In this document: in pieces, positions 1 through 11,576 of the stretch
Layout: each line of letters opens with the position of its first letter
Position numbering within the stretch: the first letter of the stretch is position 1
Assembly (NCBI GenBank): GCA_016647705.1
Contig: CM028328.1
Location: 42,601,429-42,665,428, forward strand
Reading direction: 5' to 3'
Source of the DNA: Eucommia ulmoides
Taxonomy: Eukaryota; Streptophyta; Magnoliopsida; Garryales; Eucommiaceae
DNA: 64,000 nt
Notes under the pieces: generated by a model
What the model saw: the letters and a program-made list of their open reading frames with translations, nothing else
Databases searched by the model: none
What the model was told of the DNA's origin: nothing
Translations under genes and position numbers: made by a program

Positions 1-436
1 TTTTTAAAAAAAATTAAAATTAAAAATTACTCAAAAATCGAGAATATCCTACTAACGACCACATTTTTTTTTATTTTTTATTTTTATCATGGACAATTCT
101 TTAATAAAAAAAAAATATAGCATAAGGCAAAGAAAATGAATGCAAAAGATAAATGCTTGCAAAGTAAAGAAAGAAAAGAAAATTAATACATTCTTTTGTT
201 TTTCAATTTTTTTTTTACTTTTTTTAAAATACAAATTTAGATGTAGCAACAACATATAGTTTTTTTATAACGACATATTTTGTATTGTAATTTTTAAACA
301 GACGGTGTAACGATGTAAATTAAATAAAAAGATAATTATAATGTGAAAAAATTAAAAGTCATTATCTAATGCTCGGAGGCTAAACCTGAAAGTGAAAACA
401 CTGACCCGACATTTATATCGAATCATAGGTTGATTT
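1..436. other. AT-rich flank, nothing recognised
   Basis: This is A/T-rich sequence with long T and A runs and no coding pattern. The short open frame on the minus strand is low-complexity Phe/Lys-rich and is not supported. It is the DNA into which the SIRE-like LTR starting at 437 is inserted, or an older decayed repeat. Confidence 0.5.
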
Positions 437-2595
437 TGTTGGCCCAGTAGAATACCCAAGAGGGGGGTGAATTGGGTAATTAAAAATATATCAGAATAAA
501 ATTTGAATAAATCAAATAATTAATTTTAAGCCTAAATTAATTATTATCTTTATAACACATCGGAATAATATAATCAATCTAAGTGCACACCCAAATAGCA
601 AAAATAAACAAATTAATAATGCAACACACAAAGATATATCCTGGTTTACCAAACTACTCTTAGCTAGTCTAGTCCTCTAAGTACCACGGAGATTCACACC
701 CACTAATTTTCAAGATCTCTTTAAAGGTACGAACCAAACTCACACACCAATTCTTTTACAAGCTCAGAATCAACCTTTACAATTTCGTTTTCCAAGGTTC
801 AAGAATAACCTTTACTTTTTACATGCTCAAGAATAATCTATCTTTTTACAGGTTAAAGATTAACCTAACTCTTTTTATACCTTAGGCTCAGGAATCAAAA
901 CCTCTCAAAACATTCCAAGTATCCTTTTCCCAAGTAAGGATAGAACCTTTACAAATCACTCATACTAATTTTATTCAGGAAGAATTAATACCTCAATCTC
1001 TTTACAGGAAGAGACTGAAACTCTGCTATTCTTGATTAAATATCCCTAATGATATTCAATTAATCACAACTCACCAATACACAAATTGATAAGAAGTAAA
1101 TCTCATTTAGAATTTCTACCACCCCAGATAAATAATAACTCAATTAATATCTCAACTAGTGATAGAAATATGTGAGATACAAAAATCTAATTTTAACAAA
1201 ATATGGGTAGCAAATTGGAGCACATAATCAGATTTAAGAAATTGTTTGTAAAAATATTTTCTTCAAAAATCATAAACAATTTCTAAGATTAATTTCCAAA
1301 TAATAAACAAATAATGCAATAAAAGAATATAATTGGAAAGATCTCACCGAGATAACATCGAAGAATAATAGATTGAAATGTTGGATAGCTCAAATCGATG
1401 ACGCTTACACAATCAGCGCTTTAACTCAAGAACACCTCAATAATTGATATCACAATATGATCCCTCAAAATAAATATCAAAATGATGACTCTTATAAAAG
1501 CTTATGAACGAAATAGTTCTTAATATGGTGTTATTTCATTATGAAATCCGCAGGTTTTTTTTTTATAGGTATATGAAATAAGCCCTATAACGGTTAGTTT
1601 CCATAAGATATGTATTTTAAAATCATCAATAGACCCCATATATTGATACTTTTCATTTAAGGTATAATTCACTTAATAATAGCTTTCAAAATATTCAATA
1701 TAGTCCCTCAAAAGAATTTTCAAACTTAATTCCAAAAGATATGAAGTATTAAAAGGACCAATTTGAAAAACATTTTAATTCCAAGTACCAAATCTATAGG
1801 AATTAAACAATAGATGAACCATATCTTAAATATCACCAAATCTCTTAAATCTCTCTCAAATCCTAACAAAAAACGGCTACTTTTAGATATGATTTCGGAT
1901 CAAATAATATCCTGAAACAGAATACTCAGTTGACTGCCCAGTAGACTGAATGATTCAGGGAGTAGCCTATGCAGTTCATCGGTCGACTGCTAGGTCGACT
2001 CTTCGATTCAGAGAGTTTATTTATCTTTCACCAGTCGACTTGTCAGTCGACTCTTCGATTCAGAGAGTTCAGCCATCATTGGCCGGTCGACCTGTCAGTC
2101 AACTTATCAATTCAGGATGTTTCAGCTTCTTTCTTCGGTCGACTCCTCAGTCGACTGCTACCTTCTGCATCTATTCTCTGATCTTGCTTTTAACACATTT
2201 TCTTTTACGATTTTGCCCCTTTAACTAATTTCTTTTCTCAATAAGCTCCACTAACTTTCTCAAATTCCATTTTAACCATTTATAAATATTTCTTTTCAAA
2301 TCACATATTAGAGCAAATAATTTCACTTAATCAAAACACACATAAGTAATAAAAAAAACTTTTTGTGTAATCTGTGTGTTCCTAATTAGGATATTAAGAG
2401 TTGAAATTTACTTGGGTTATTTTTCCTAATTTCTTCAAACTCTTAAATCTTCAATATCTTCAATTTCATCATTTAGCATTAATTTAATTTGTCATCTTCA
2501 TCACTGGAACTTTAAATCACTGAAACACTTAATTAAAATATTAGTTCCACTAAAATATCAAAACTTAATTGTTCATCAAAATCTTAGGATCAACA
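437..2595 (-). repeat. SIRE-type LTR (3' LTR of the gag-only element)
   Basis: The plus-strand text starts TGTTGGCCCAGTAGAATACC and ends GGATCAACA, so the sense LTR runs TGTTGATCC...GGGCCAACA with TG/CA ends. The same LTR family recurs, with divergence, at 5148-7359 (plus), 21995-43614 (minus, interrupted), 23808-26266 (plus), 42951-43307 (plus, partial) and 54741-56846 (minus). Positions 1925-2165 hold a run of GTCGAC-type palindromes separated by copies of 'TTCAGAGAGTT'. No clear target duplication could be assigned because the other end of the element is missing. Confidence 0.85.
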
Positions 2596-2612
2596 ATCTC
2601 CCTCTTTTTGAT
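2596..2612 (-). other. Polypurine tract of the gag-only SIRE-like element
   Basis: On the minus strand the sequence directly upstream of the LTR reads AAAAAGAGGGAGAT, the plus-strand primer site expected beside a 3' LTR. A near-identical tract, AAAAAATGGGGAGAT, precedes the LTR start at 42951, which supports both placements. Confidence 0.8.
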
Positions 2613-3900
2613 GATGACAAATAACTTTGATATTTTCTTTAAAATAAAAATATAACCACACTCTCTTGAATATGAGGATGGGTTATTTAACTCATTTAAG
2701 CATAATAATGAAGATATTATAAAATATAATCAATAAAGCACAATAAACTCATTAATAAAACTCCCCCTTAATCACACATCAACTAATTTTTCCCATTAAT
2801 AAAATATCATCTAAAACTCCTCCTTAATAAAACATCAACAAATTCTCCCCATTTGTTATCTTTAAAAATAAAATTTAGGGAGGAAAGAACATATAGATAA
2901 TTCACTCTAAGCATTCATATAAAAGAAGCATATTGGATCAACTTTAAAAATTAAAACTCATTTGAATAAAGTACTTTTAAGCACAAAACATCAAAACTAT
3001 GTGGATCATTTTTATAGATAAATATTAAGTCTACTCAATCCAACAAGATCCACACCAAAAACATCTTTATAAGCATGCAATCTTCCTTTATCAAATTGTA
3101 AATGAATAATATTCATGCATAAATGAATAATTATAACATTTCAACAATATAGCATGATATTAATTTTTTCACAAGCATATTAACTCTTTTGATTTTTCAA
3201 CAAAACTTGTCTTTCAATATAAGCATGACATAATATTACCCCTCTTATAAACACTTTTCCCCATATGTAATTGTAAACAAGTCAATTCATGCTTAGGAGA
3301 ATAAATTTGAAGTAATAAAAAATTTTCAACAATGTAGTATGCAATCATATAATTATCAGTTAAGTTCACATGCCTTACTCATGATATCAAAACAATGTCT
3401 TCCTTTTATAGAAACAAAACATATGTTCTTTAACACACTAAAATAGGAAGCATTTCTCAAGCATTTCATCAATCTTAAATCTAGTACATGTATAATTACG
3501 AATAAGTGTATATTTCTCTCATAAAATCTCGTTTCTCTTTTAGAATAATAATAATCGTTTATAAATCAGTAGACATGCAACATAAGAACATATTATCATG
3601 CATTAAGAAGCATAAAGACTCAGCTCAATCCAACTTATTTGTATAAAAGATGTATTCATGAATAAGAGCACATTATACAAATAATCTTACTAAATTGCAT
3701 ATGTAACAAATAATTAACATTATTTAGTGAGATCACAAACACTCGATTAATCTTTAAAATCACAAAACATGCTTTAAAATAAACATATGATCACTACTCA
3801 ATATAAGCATATAAACCCTTAACTAAATGTGATTATCATAATCACCAAATAATATTTCTAAGACAACAAGTAAACACATCATTGAAAATAGGTCTTAGAA
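2613..3900 (-). other. Non-coding 3' internal region of the gag-only element
   Basis: AT-rich stretch between gag and the polypurine tract without a coding pattern on either strand. Its sense sequence matches 28745-28868 and 41809-42950 in the second copy (for example the shared 'TTAGTGAGATC'/'AGTGATCATATG' blocks), so it is a conserved part of the element and not random filler. Confidence 0.65.
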
Positions 3901-3915
3901 ATCATCACAACTTAC

Positions 3916-4684
3916 CTATTTGGCAAGTCGAGACTCTCCCTCTTTAACAAATTTAATAAATTTAAAATGCAGAAGGTTAGAAGTACCTTTTCTATCTTTT
4001 GGGGTGACTTTACTTTTTACCTCATTTGAACTCATAATTGATTTGAGTGCGCAATTCTTCTTGGATTGTTCGTATCCGCTATTCCTTTGATATTTTCCAT
4101 TTGATTTATTGAAGATTCCCTTTGCATAGATCACTTTTTACCTCATGTGGTGAGCTCATAATTGATTTGGGTGCGCAATTCTTCTTGGATTGTTCGTATC
4201 CTCTCTTTCTTTGATATTTTCCATTTGATTTATTGAAGATACCCTTTGCACGGATCACTTGTGGTTTTCTTGTGCTACCCCATCTTGCCTTTAGTACAAC
4301 TTTTCTCCTAGCACATATCTTTTGTGATTTCTTTACAACTTCACCTCGTGTTTTTGGTGCATCTTTTCGCTTCGCACACATCGCTTGTGAATTTGGCTTT
4401 GATATAAACTCTTTAACTGTTCCTTCAGGTCCACTTCCGACATTTTGTAATTCTGCACAAGACATTTCAACAATTTTCTTTGGTATCCATTTCATTTTGG
4501 ATCCGTCCTTGTTAGACATAAACTTAGAGTTCCGAAACGGACATGATACTTTAAAATGCCCAACCCTATTCCAATAATAACATCTCAAATCTGATTTATC
4601 ATAGAAAGTACAAAATGTAAAACATAAATCATTTCTAACAATAGAAGCATAACTATCACATGGTTCATCTTCAGAGTCAGACAT
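3916..4684 (-). pseudogene. gag remnant with CCHC-like knuckle (SIRE-like copia)
   Basis: Minus-strand remnant of the C-terminal half of a copia Gag, the structural protein of the virus-like particle. It shows a zinc-knuckle-like segment ending GHFKVSCPF near the start, the copia spacer motif 'KWIPKK' soon after, and then a long basic tail rich in Lys/Arg with repeated 'KKPQ.. RAK' segments. The same protein segment, with a canonical CYLCNRVGHFKVSC knuckle, is encoded on the plus strand at 27175-27230 and 28250-28680. No protease follows. It is a broken fossil. The family is given from the knuckle-plus-WIPK arrangement seen in SIRE/Maximus-type Gag; exact lineage is moderately sure. Confidence 0.7.
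4011..4258 (-). repeat. Two-unit tandem duplication in the gag tail
   Basis: Two copies of about 124 bp lie head to tail (about 4011-4134 and 4135-4258). Both contain 'GCGCAATTCTTCTTGGATTG' and 'TTTTCCATTTGATTTATTGA'. The duplication lengthens the basic Gag tail; the second copy of the element (28500-28660) has only one unit. Confidence 0.8.
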
Positions 4685-4704
4685 CTTGGTTACATAAAAT
4701 AGGG

Positions 4705-5147
4705 GGAGGAGTAAGAACTGAGGTCCAAAGAATAGATATCAAGGCAAAAGCAAGTCCAACAAGTTCACTAATGTAGAGTGACATCATTGTGGCTTAACAA
4801 GGCGCATCAAGAAATACTGTAGAAAATTGAAGAAAGAGAACAAGGAGAAATGGTATGAGAAAAAGAACAATAAAGGAAATGAGGATGATCAGGTTGCCGC
4901 CACTACTACTTCTAAAAACTTCCTCATTGTTTATGAGGATGATGTTATTAATCTAGCATGTCATGAGACCAATTGGGTCATTGATAGTGGTGCCTTTATT
5001 CATACAACATCTCGAGAAGATTTCTTCACTTCTTACACCACCAGTGACTTTAGGATAGTGAAGATGGGAAATGATGGTTTGACAAAAATCATTGACATTG
5101 GAGATGTGTGCTTCAGACCAATTGTTGAATCTAAGGTTTTTATGAAT
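4705..5147 (+). mobile_element. Tnt1-like Ty1/copia fragment (Gag knuckle and protease)
   Basis: A scrap of a second copia lineage. The 5' part encodes a decayed CCHC knuckle with 'RRIKKYCRKLKKENKEK', and the longest frame (4827-5153) contains 'NWVIDSGAFIHTTSR', the DSGA active-site motif and flank typical of the aspartic protease of Tnt1/Tork-type elements, followed by 'VKMGNDGL' and 'IIDIGDVC'. Such a protease normally cuts the Gag-Pol polyprotein. Integrase and RT are absent. The SIRE-type LTR begins immediately at its right end, so this scrap is probably the older host sequence. Broken. Confidence 0.8.
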
Positions 5148-7359
5148 AATTAAGTATTGAAGTTTTTTGTAGAACTAATGATTTTATTGAGTGTTTCATA
5201 TTTATAGTTTCATGCATTTGATTAAAAAGAAAATGTGATGAAAGAAACATAAAGGTGCAAGATGGACATGACGAACATGTCAGTTTTAATGACGTTGAAG
5301 AAAAATATGTGAAAACAACTCTTTACTTATATGCTTTTAATGCAACCTGAATTAGGATCATGCATGACACTTAAAATGAGTTAATTCTATTGTGTCATGA
5401 TAAGAAGTGATAAGTTTAAAATCCTAAAATAAGTTATTGAATGTGCTCCTTATGTGAAATAATTTTGATAATTGACCTAATTGAAAATTGTATTTTAAAG
5501 TATAAAAAGTTGTGTTTTCAAGTCAATTCAGTCAACTGAGAAAAACAATCGGTTGACTAATTAAAATAGTGAGTTTTAGGAGTTAAAACGGAGTCCTACT
5601 AATCTAGTAGGTCAATTGAGAAAAACAATCGTTCGACCCTTTGAAACAGTAGCTGAAATGGGTAAGGAAGTAAGTATACTGATCCAATCGATTGACCAAA
5701 TAAAGAGGGGGTCAACTGAATGAGTCAGTTGATAAAATAGTGAAAATTCGAAACACACTGATCCAATAGGTCAATTGCCTTAGCAGGGTCGGTTAACTGA
5801 CTGGTGTTGTGCCAGCGACTAAATTGGAAGTCCAACACAGTCAGTTAACCGAATGGAGCAGGTCAATCAACCGGCTGCTTCAGTTAGGGATGTGGCTAAT
5901 TTGGTCTCTTAGTAAACAACTGTTTTTTTTTTTTTTTATGATTTCAAGAGAGGGATTTGGGGGATTTGAATGTATTTCGAATATAAATAAGCTATTTAGT
6001 AATCCATATTGATATGGTCCATATATTTTGAGATTTTCTTAATTTAAATGATTTAATACTTCCTATTTTTTTGGTTTTAAATCGAGAATAGTTTTAACGA
6101 CTTAAAAGTAAGATTTGAAATATATTTTTATGTGGAACATACCTATAATAAAAGGTTATAATAGATGGGGTCTTAGAGTATCGTTTTATGGCATATCTTT
6201 TAAAAACTAGTCGTTGGAGGGCTAGTTATTGGTCTATTAATAGAGACCTGTAGGAATTGAATTAGAGATATCAAGAACATCAGTTTGAGCTTCTATAAGA
6301 GTAAAATTTTTTCAGAGATTTCCAAGAGTGATTAGTTATAAGTTTTTAATCTAAAACGCTTATTGTTTGGCATTACCGATTTGAGTTCTACTTGCTATAT
6401 TGTCATGGCCTTCGGTGTTTTCTCTGTGAGTTCTATCCAAGATTTATTAATTCGATTTAAAGTTTATTTATCTTAATTGCATGGTATAGGATTGTTAGAA
6501 AAATCATTTTGAATTTAAAATCCTGATTTGTTTTTTAAACGATTTTTGCGTGTTTATTTAATTACGTGCTAAATTTGTGTTACCTACTTTATTTATTAAT
6601 CATATTTTAATTAACTCACATTATATCTATCACGTTGTAATTATTTGGAACATTAATCGGGTATATTTGTATTGAGGTAGTAGAATCTCATTGTGGAAAA
6701 AAAACTTTTATTTTTTGTAGTTGTGAGTTTGAGTGAATTAGACACGTTTGGGATGATGTTTAGTCAGGATAGCTAGGTTTCAATCTTCTTCCTGTGAAAA
6801 AAATTAGGATTTGATCTTTATCCTGGTAAAAGGGTTAGGTTATTTTTTTTCCTTAAAAGAATTTGGTTTTGATTCATCCTGCAATTGAATTGTTTTTTGA
6901 GTGATTTGTAAAGGTTCAACCTTTCATCTGAAAAGGATAAGTGAGAAAGTGTTAAGTTTATCTTTAACCTAGTAAAAAGGTAGGGTTCATCCTTGACCTA
7001 TGAAGCAAGTAAATTATAAAGGTTAATTCTTTGCCAGTAAAAGAATTATGAGTTATAAGAGTTTGGTTCATACTTAGTAAAGGAATCAAGGGGTTAGTGA
7101 ATTGAGAATCTCCGTAAAACTCGAAGGACTAGACGGAGGCAAGATTAGTTTGACTGAATCAAGATTAATTCTTTTGTGCTACATTGATTTATTATTTATA
7201 TTGTATTTGGGTGTGCACTTAGTATTAAACATATATCCGTTGCGTATCAAGATAATAATTGATTTAGAAAAATTAATTATTTGTGTTTAAGTGTTTAATT
7301 GTTAAATTTTTATAACTACCCAATTCATACCCCCTCTTGGGTATCTCTTTGGGCTAACA
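5148..7359 (+). repeat. 5' LTR of the outer SIRE-type element
   Basis: Homology to the family LTR begins close to its normal start ('AATTAAGTATTGAAG', compare 42970) and runs to 'GGGCTAACA' at 7359, immediately before a primer-binding site. The 5520-5880 part contains degenerate repeats of the 'GGTCAATTGA'/'GGTTGACT' palindrome type. The last 100 bases (ACCCAATTCATACCCCCTC...) are the reverse complement of the first bases of the minus-strand copies. Confidence 0.85.
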
Positions 7360-7361
7360 AT

Positions 7362-7376
7362 TGGTATCAGAACTGG
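7362..7376 (+). other. Primer-binding site (initiator tRNA-Met type)
   Basis: TGGTATCAGAACTGG lies two bases after the LTR end. The first ten bases match the 3' end complement of plant initiator methionine tRNA (TGGTATCAGA), the usual primer of Ty1/copia elements. Confidence 0.85.
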
Positions 7377-7439
7377 TTTAGTTCGTTTAATTTAAAATTC
7401 TAGCTAAGAAAGATCACATGATGCACCCCATAAGTAATC

Positions 7440-7735
7440 TAGGTAAGGGATAGTCTATGCACCGTCCATCTTTGTTTGTAGGTGATAACTATTCATTTTC
7501 AAAGGACAGAATAATTGCTTTTATTCAGCCACAATTTATGATGTGTGGCTAGTCATTGAAGATGGTTTATTCATTCCTAAGGAGAATGGAGTAATTAAGA
7601 AGAATGAACAATTGAGCTTCTCTAATAAATAGAAACTATCTATTAATTTTCAAGCTATTAATATTCTGTTTTGTTCTTTATATGCTAATGAATATACAAG
7701 GGTCTTAAGTTGTGGATTGGCTAAGGAAACGTATA
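7440..7735 (+). pseudogene. gag N-terminal remnant of the outer SIRE-type element
   Basis: Conceptual translation shows pieces of the copia Gag N-terminus: 'RPSLFVGDNYSF', an Ile-Glu-Asp-Gly segment that corresponds to 'LWLVIEDG', and a segment with 'ANEYTRV' character near 7685. These are hallmarks of the retrotran_gag/UBN2 region of SIRE-like Gag. It stops at the junction with the Tekay LTR near 7736. Broken. Confidence 0.65.
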
Positions 7736-9383
7736 ACTATTGTCCTTGCCATAAATTTTATATTAAATGGTTTGATGACTATTTACTTTTTACTATAAAT
7801 CATCTAATTTTTACTTTTTTATTATACTATATCTATTTACTTTTTCTCTTATTACTCTCACTCTCTCTACACTCTTTCTCTCAAGTGCCATCTTCTTCTT
7901 CCAAGTAACTTTTTAATTCACTTATTCTTTTGTTGTTTTTAAAGTCAAGATGTATATGTGTGTATAAATACAACACACATACACACACACACACACACAT
8001 ATTCGAGTTATAAATTTTAAACAAAAATATTTAAATGGTGAAAGAAAATTTAATTTATTGTAAAAATTATAAATTTTTATTAAAATGATAATTTTTATTA
8101 TTTCATTGAATAATAAATATTGGTAACAATCGATTAATATTTTTTTTTTAGATTAAATTATTAATTTGGTTTTGTAATTCTTGTCATAATATTTTTTTGT
8201 ATAATTAATATTGACTTAAGAAATTGGACAATTAATAATTTTATAAAATTATAAAAATTTGGGAATGGAAAATTTTCATTTTAGTGTTATGCATTTCACG
8301 CATTGCACTGCATATTAGATTTATTTAGTTAAAATTTTATTTTAGACCCTGTCGTTACTAGGGTCATAAGCGATACCGACTACAACAATATTCCAACGAT
8401 AGCCTAATAGCAATACAATTATCAAGGTAAGTGTATTGTCTTCCATATAAATTACCCAATTACAATTATGTATAAAAATTTGAAAAGAAAAGGTTTATTA
8501 AAATTTATTATTTTATAATGTTAAATGGATAAAGTAAATGGTTAAATGTGAAAAATAGTTTTATTATTATACATATATGCCATAGTGTGATCCCGACAGG
8601 GAGGTATGTCCTGTGGGATGTTATTGGTCCTAACATGAGGCATTGTCTTGTAAGACATTGTGTTGTAACCGGACAAGAAGGTAAGTCTTGCAGGTTGTTG
8701 CTGTTGTTGTTGACGATGATGATTATCATCATGGTATGGTGGTTTATACCACGTGTTGGGTCCTACCATTAGAGATATTGAATGGCCTTGACACTGATGA
8801 CAATCTTAGATTGTACAGTTGTACAGGTTACAGTACCGTTATAGCTCATGATCGTGACGTGAAATGATCCTATGGCTAGTAGAAAAATACATTTTTGGTA
8901 TTTTATTATATAAAAATGGTTTGATTGGTTAATTTATATTTTGTTGCTATATGGTGATGATATTTATGAATTTCATTACTGTTCAATGCAGTTATATTCT
9001 GTTTTAGAAAATGGATTCTGACAAATGTAATTGATCCATATTTTTTTTTTTTTTTATATTATGAAGACAATACACCGATAAAATATTTTGTCTCAAGTAC
9101 TCCAGTTAGAGACAGATTCACCACTGACGCTAATTAGAGTCAGAGGATATAGTGGATTTTATTTGGGAGGATGTCAGAATAGCTATTAGGAGAAAGTGGT
9201 TTGAACTTTTTTGTAGTTTTGTTACCAAATAGCCGATTGTGTATAACCGGTGAATTTTGAGTTGGTAAATATTTTGAAAATCTATAACAATTGATAGTAG
9301 TGTATATTTGTGGTTAGTTGAGTAACCTCAAGTCGAGGTCAAGTCTTAGCCTCGAGCATTAGTGCCCGCGGTGGATTGTGATA
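7736..9383 (+). repeat. 5' LTR of the Tekay-type element
   Basis: Matches the 3' LTR from about 59910 onward: both contain 'TGTCCTTGCCATA', 'GGTTTGATGACTATTTACTT'-like text, the CT-rich 'CTCTCTACACTCTTTCTCTC' block, 'GACGATGATGA', 'GGTATGGTGGTTTATACCA' and 'AAGTCGAGGTCA'. It ends near 'GTGGATTGTGATA' ahead of the PBS. The outer portion seen in the 3' LTR is not present. Contains a short CA microsatellite at 7973-8000. Confidence 0.85.
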
Positions 9384-9389
9384 ATTTTT

Positions 9390-9401
9390 TGTATCAGAGC
9401 C
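9390..9401 (+). other. Primer-binding site of the Tekay-type element
   Basis: TGTATCAGAGCC follows the 5' LTR and matches the initiator tRNA-Met complement (TGGTATCAGAGCC) with one base lacking, as usual for the lineage. Confidence 0.8.
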
Positions 9402-9559
9402 TAGGTAATAGGTTTTATAGACTTGTTAGGTTGTTTCTTTAGTAGTGGATCATAAGATAGGGGGTTGATAAGTTGATTCAACACGTGAGTGGTAGTTATT
9501 GCACTGTTTGTTGCATTATTGGTCTTTTAATTTATTAAATTTCATTTCAGATCTTGAGT

Positions 9560-9825
9560 ATGGATCATGGAAATGAAAATAGTAAAAATTCTAGACCCCA
9601 AAGAAAAAGGAGTAGGGCACATAAATGATTGGATGCTATCAAACGAATATTATAGGTTGCTGCGCAACTGATTGAGCAATAGGAATATATGATGGAATGC
9701 TGGAGGGACCAAACCGAGACAGTCAATCCTTAGACTGTACCCTTGAAACAATTCAAAGAGTTAGACTCCCCAACTTTTACGGGAACTCTAGGTCCTGCTG
9801 ATGCTGAGAATTGGTTGAGGAGCAT
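9560..9825 (+). pseudogene. gag N-terminal remnant (Tekay-type)
   Basis: Begins at an ATG soon after the PBS. The end of this stretch encodes 'FKELDSPTFTGTLGPADAENWL', in pieces recognisable as the conserved start of the gypsy retrotrans_gag domain (F-x-x-x-x-P-P-x-F-x-G then A-E-N-W-L). The domain is cut at 9825 by the LTR element at 9826-21081; the adjoining part of gag resumes at 21087. Gag would form the virus-like particle in a live element; here it is a broken fossil. Confidence 0.75.
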
Positions 9826-11225
9826 TGTAATGCCTGGTTTCCTAGGGCTGCCACACGGTTTCTCCTATAGAGAATTACTACTAAAATTAAAATAACGAAT
9901 ATTACTCATAAATCCGAGATAATTTACAATATTAAATAATAAAATACAGTTATTACAAATTAGATAGAAATTCAAATATAATTTCTGACGCATTTTCATT
10001 TTCACTAACATTGTAATAAATACTACGGGATTGTGAGATGAAGCTCAGTAGAATTCAACTCCTCTAGTACATGAATTTAACCAATCCACAAATAACACAT
10101 AAATATGTTTTTCACATAATTTTCACATAATATGTGATGAAAAATAACAATGATAACAATAATAATATAAACCACACAATACATGAAGATATTAAATACA
10201 TATATTGAAATGATTAGAAATTTTACTTTAAATTAGAATATTCCTCATATTTCTTTATTTTCTTCTCATTTTTCTGTTTTACTTTTCTTCTTCTCCTACT
10301 TGTTTTCGTGTGATCCCGTTCCCCTCTCCCAGTTTATATATATATATAGGGAAAACTACGATTTAGACCCTCTAACTATTGACACATTTCTAAGTGGTCC
10401 CTCTAAGTTTAAACGTTTCATTTTAAACCTTCTACGTATCATAACGTTTCAAATTCGTCCCTCCGTCAGAGATTTCGTTAAAACTAACAGAATCTCAGGG
10501 GCAAAATGGTCTTTTCACGTTTTTTTAATCATTTTTAATTAATTTTTTTCTCTCTCTTCCTCCCCTTCCTCTCTCTCTCTTGCCACCTCCCTTTCCCTCC
10601 TTCCCTCTCCCCGCCACTTTCCTCTCCCTCTCCCTCTTCCTCCCCTTCCCCTCTCTCCCTCCCACCCCACCCCCTGTTACGGGGGTGGTTCTACCCCCTG
10701 CAACAGGGGGTGGGGTGGGAGGGAGAGAGGAGAAGGGGAGGAAGAGGAAAAGGGAGAGGGAGAGGGAGAAGGAGGTGGCGGGGAGAGGGAAGGAGGAAGA
10801 GGGAGGTGGCGGGAGAGAGAGAGAGAGGAAGGGGAGGAAGAGAGAGAGAAAAAAAATTAAAAAAAAAATTAATTAAAATGATTAAAAAATTTAAAAAACG
10901 TGAAAAGACCATTTTGCCCCTGAGATCCTGTTAGTTTTAACAGAATCTCTGACGGAGGGACGAATTTGAAACGTTATGATACGTAGAGGGTTTAAAATGA
11001 AATGTTTAAACTTAGAGGGACCACTTAGAAACGTATCAATAGTTAGAGGGTCTAAATCGTACTTTTCCCATATATATATATATATATATATATATAATGA
11101 TAATATGAAAATAATTATCTACTTGTTTATTATTTTTTTTTCCTTTTTTGTTGGCACTATCCATGAAAGACACATTTGTTATCTTTACATATGCACCAAC
11201 TACACACGCAATCCCAAAATACCTT

Positions 11226-11274
<49 letters not shown>

Positions 11275-11456
11275 TTTCACTAACACCCCATAATTATATA
11301 ATAATGCATATAAAATCCAATAATTACACTTATCTTTCAAAAAATTATCAAATATGTATTTATACTATAAATTTTCATAGTATACAAAATAAATCTGAAG
11401 TATATTAAACTCATATAAAATAATTTTATCAAAATATAAATTTTTAGAGTATTACA
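9826..11456 (-). repeat. 3' LTR of the gene-poor element, containing a foldback MITE
   Basis: Starts TGTAATGCC and ends AGTATTACA. It pairs with 14252-15139 plus 21019-21081. Shared blocks include 'GAGAATTACTACTAAAATTA'-like text, 'AATAAAATACAGTTATTACA' and 'AATCCACAAATAACACATAA'. The 721-bp foldback element at 10349-11069 is absent from the other LTR, so it came in after the LTRs were made. Confidence 0.85.
10349..11069. mobile_element. 721-bp foldback MITE, Mutator-like termini
   Basis: The two halves are reverse complements for most of their length: 'GGGAAAACTACGATTTAGAC' at the left pairs with 'GTCTAAATCGTACTTTTCCC' at the right, and pairing continues through 'GGGGCAAAATGGTCTTTTCA' and a GA/CT-rich region to a centre near 10690 with CCCCCTGTTAC/GTAACAGGGGG-like text. 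Flanks are a TA repeat, compatible with a 9-bp ATATATATA duplication (10340-10348, 11070-11078), although TA-repeat context makes this weak. The corresponding site in the other LTR (about 14750) is empty. GGG...CCC ends and a possible 9-bp duplication suggest a Mutator-derived MITE. The open frames across the GA-rich middle are low-complexity shadows. Confidence 0.8.
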
Positions 11457-11480
11457 ATTTACCTCCTTTAAATAAATTTC
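11457..11480 (-). other. Polypurine-tract region of the gene-poor element
   Basis: Minus-strand text 'AAATTTATTTAAAGGAGGTA' precedes the LTR. Its upstream neighbour 'CGAGGACGAAATTT' is the conserved end of many plant chromoviruses. Confidence 0.65.
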
Positions 11481-11576
11481 GTCCTCGAAATTTTGTTCAA
11501 AATAATAATGATTCAGAATCACATGGTCATATTAGTTATACTCGACTCTAGGACAATTATTCTCTATGTAAGGTCT

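Larger units (their letters stand above)
437..4690 (-). mobile_element. SIRE-like Ty1/copia element, gag-only, incomplete fossil
   Basis: Reading on the minus strand, this holds the later part of a gag gene (about 4684 to 3916), a 1.3-kb non-coding stretch, a polypurine tract and a 2.16-kb LTR. No protease, integrase or reverse transcriptase lies between gag and the polypurine tract. The same order (gag tail, the same non-coding sequence, polypurine tract, LTR) recurs on the plus strand at 26541-43307, so absence of pol seems to be a property of the family. The 5' part of the element is not present here. It is broken. Gag-only plant elements of this kind have been called TR-GAG; assignment to that class is my inference. 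Confidence 0.7.

Noticed and set aside
1950-2228. Two overlapping frames in the SIRE LTR with repeated 'VDLSV' and 'RLLGRLF' words
   Set aside because: They translate the GTCGAC palindrome array; other LTR copies do not preserve a frame.
8508-8772. Three overlapping frames on both strands in the Tekay 5' LTR
   Set aside because: LTR sequence repeated at 60733-61059 with changes typical of non-coding drift; no protein family.
10580-10934. Overlapping open frames on both strands rich in Pro/Leu or Gly/Arg/Glu
   Set aside because: They come from the GA/CT-rich middle of the foldback MITE; low complexity and symmetrical on both strands, with no codon signal.
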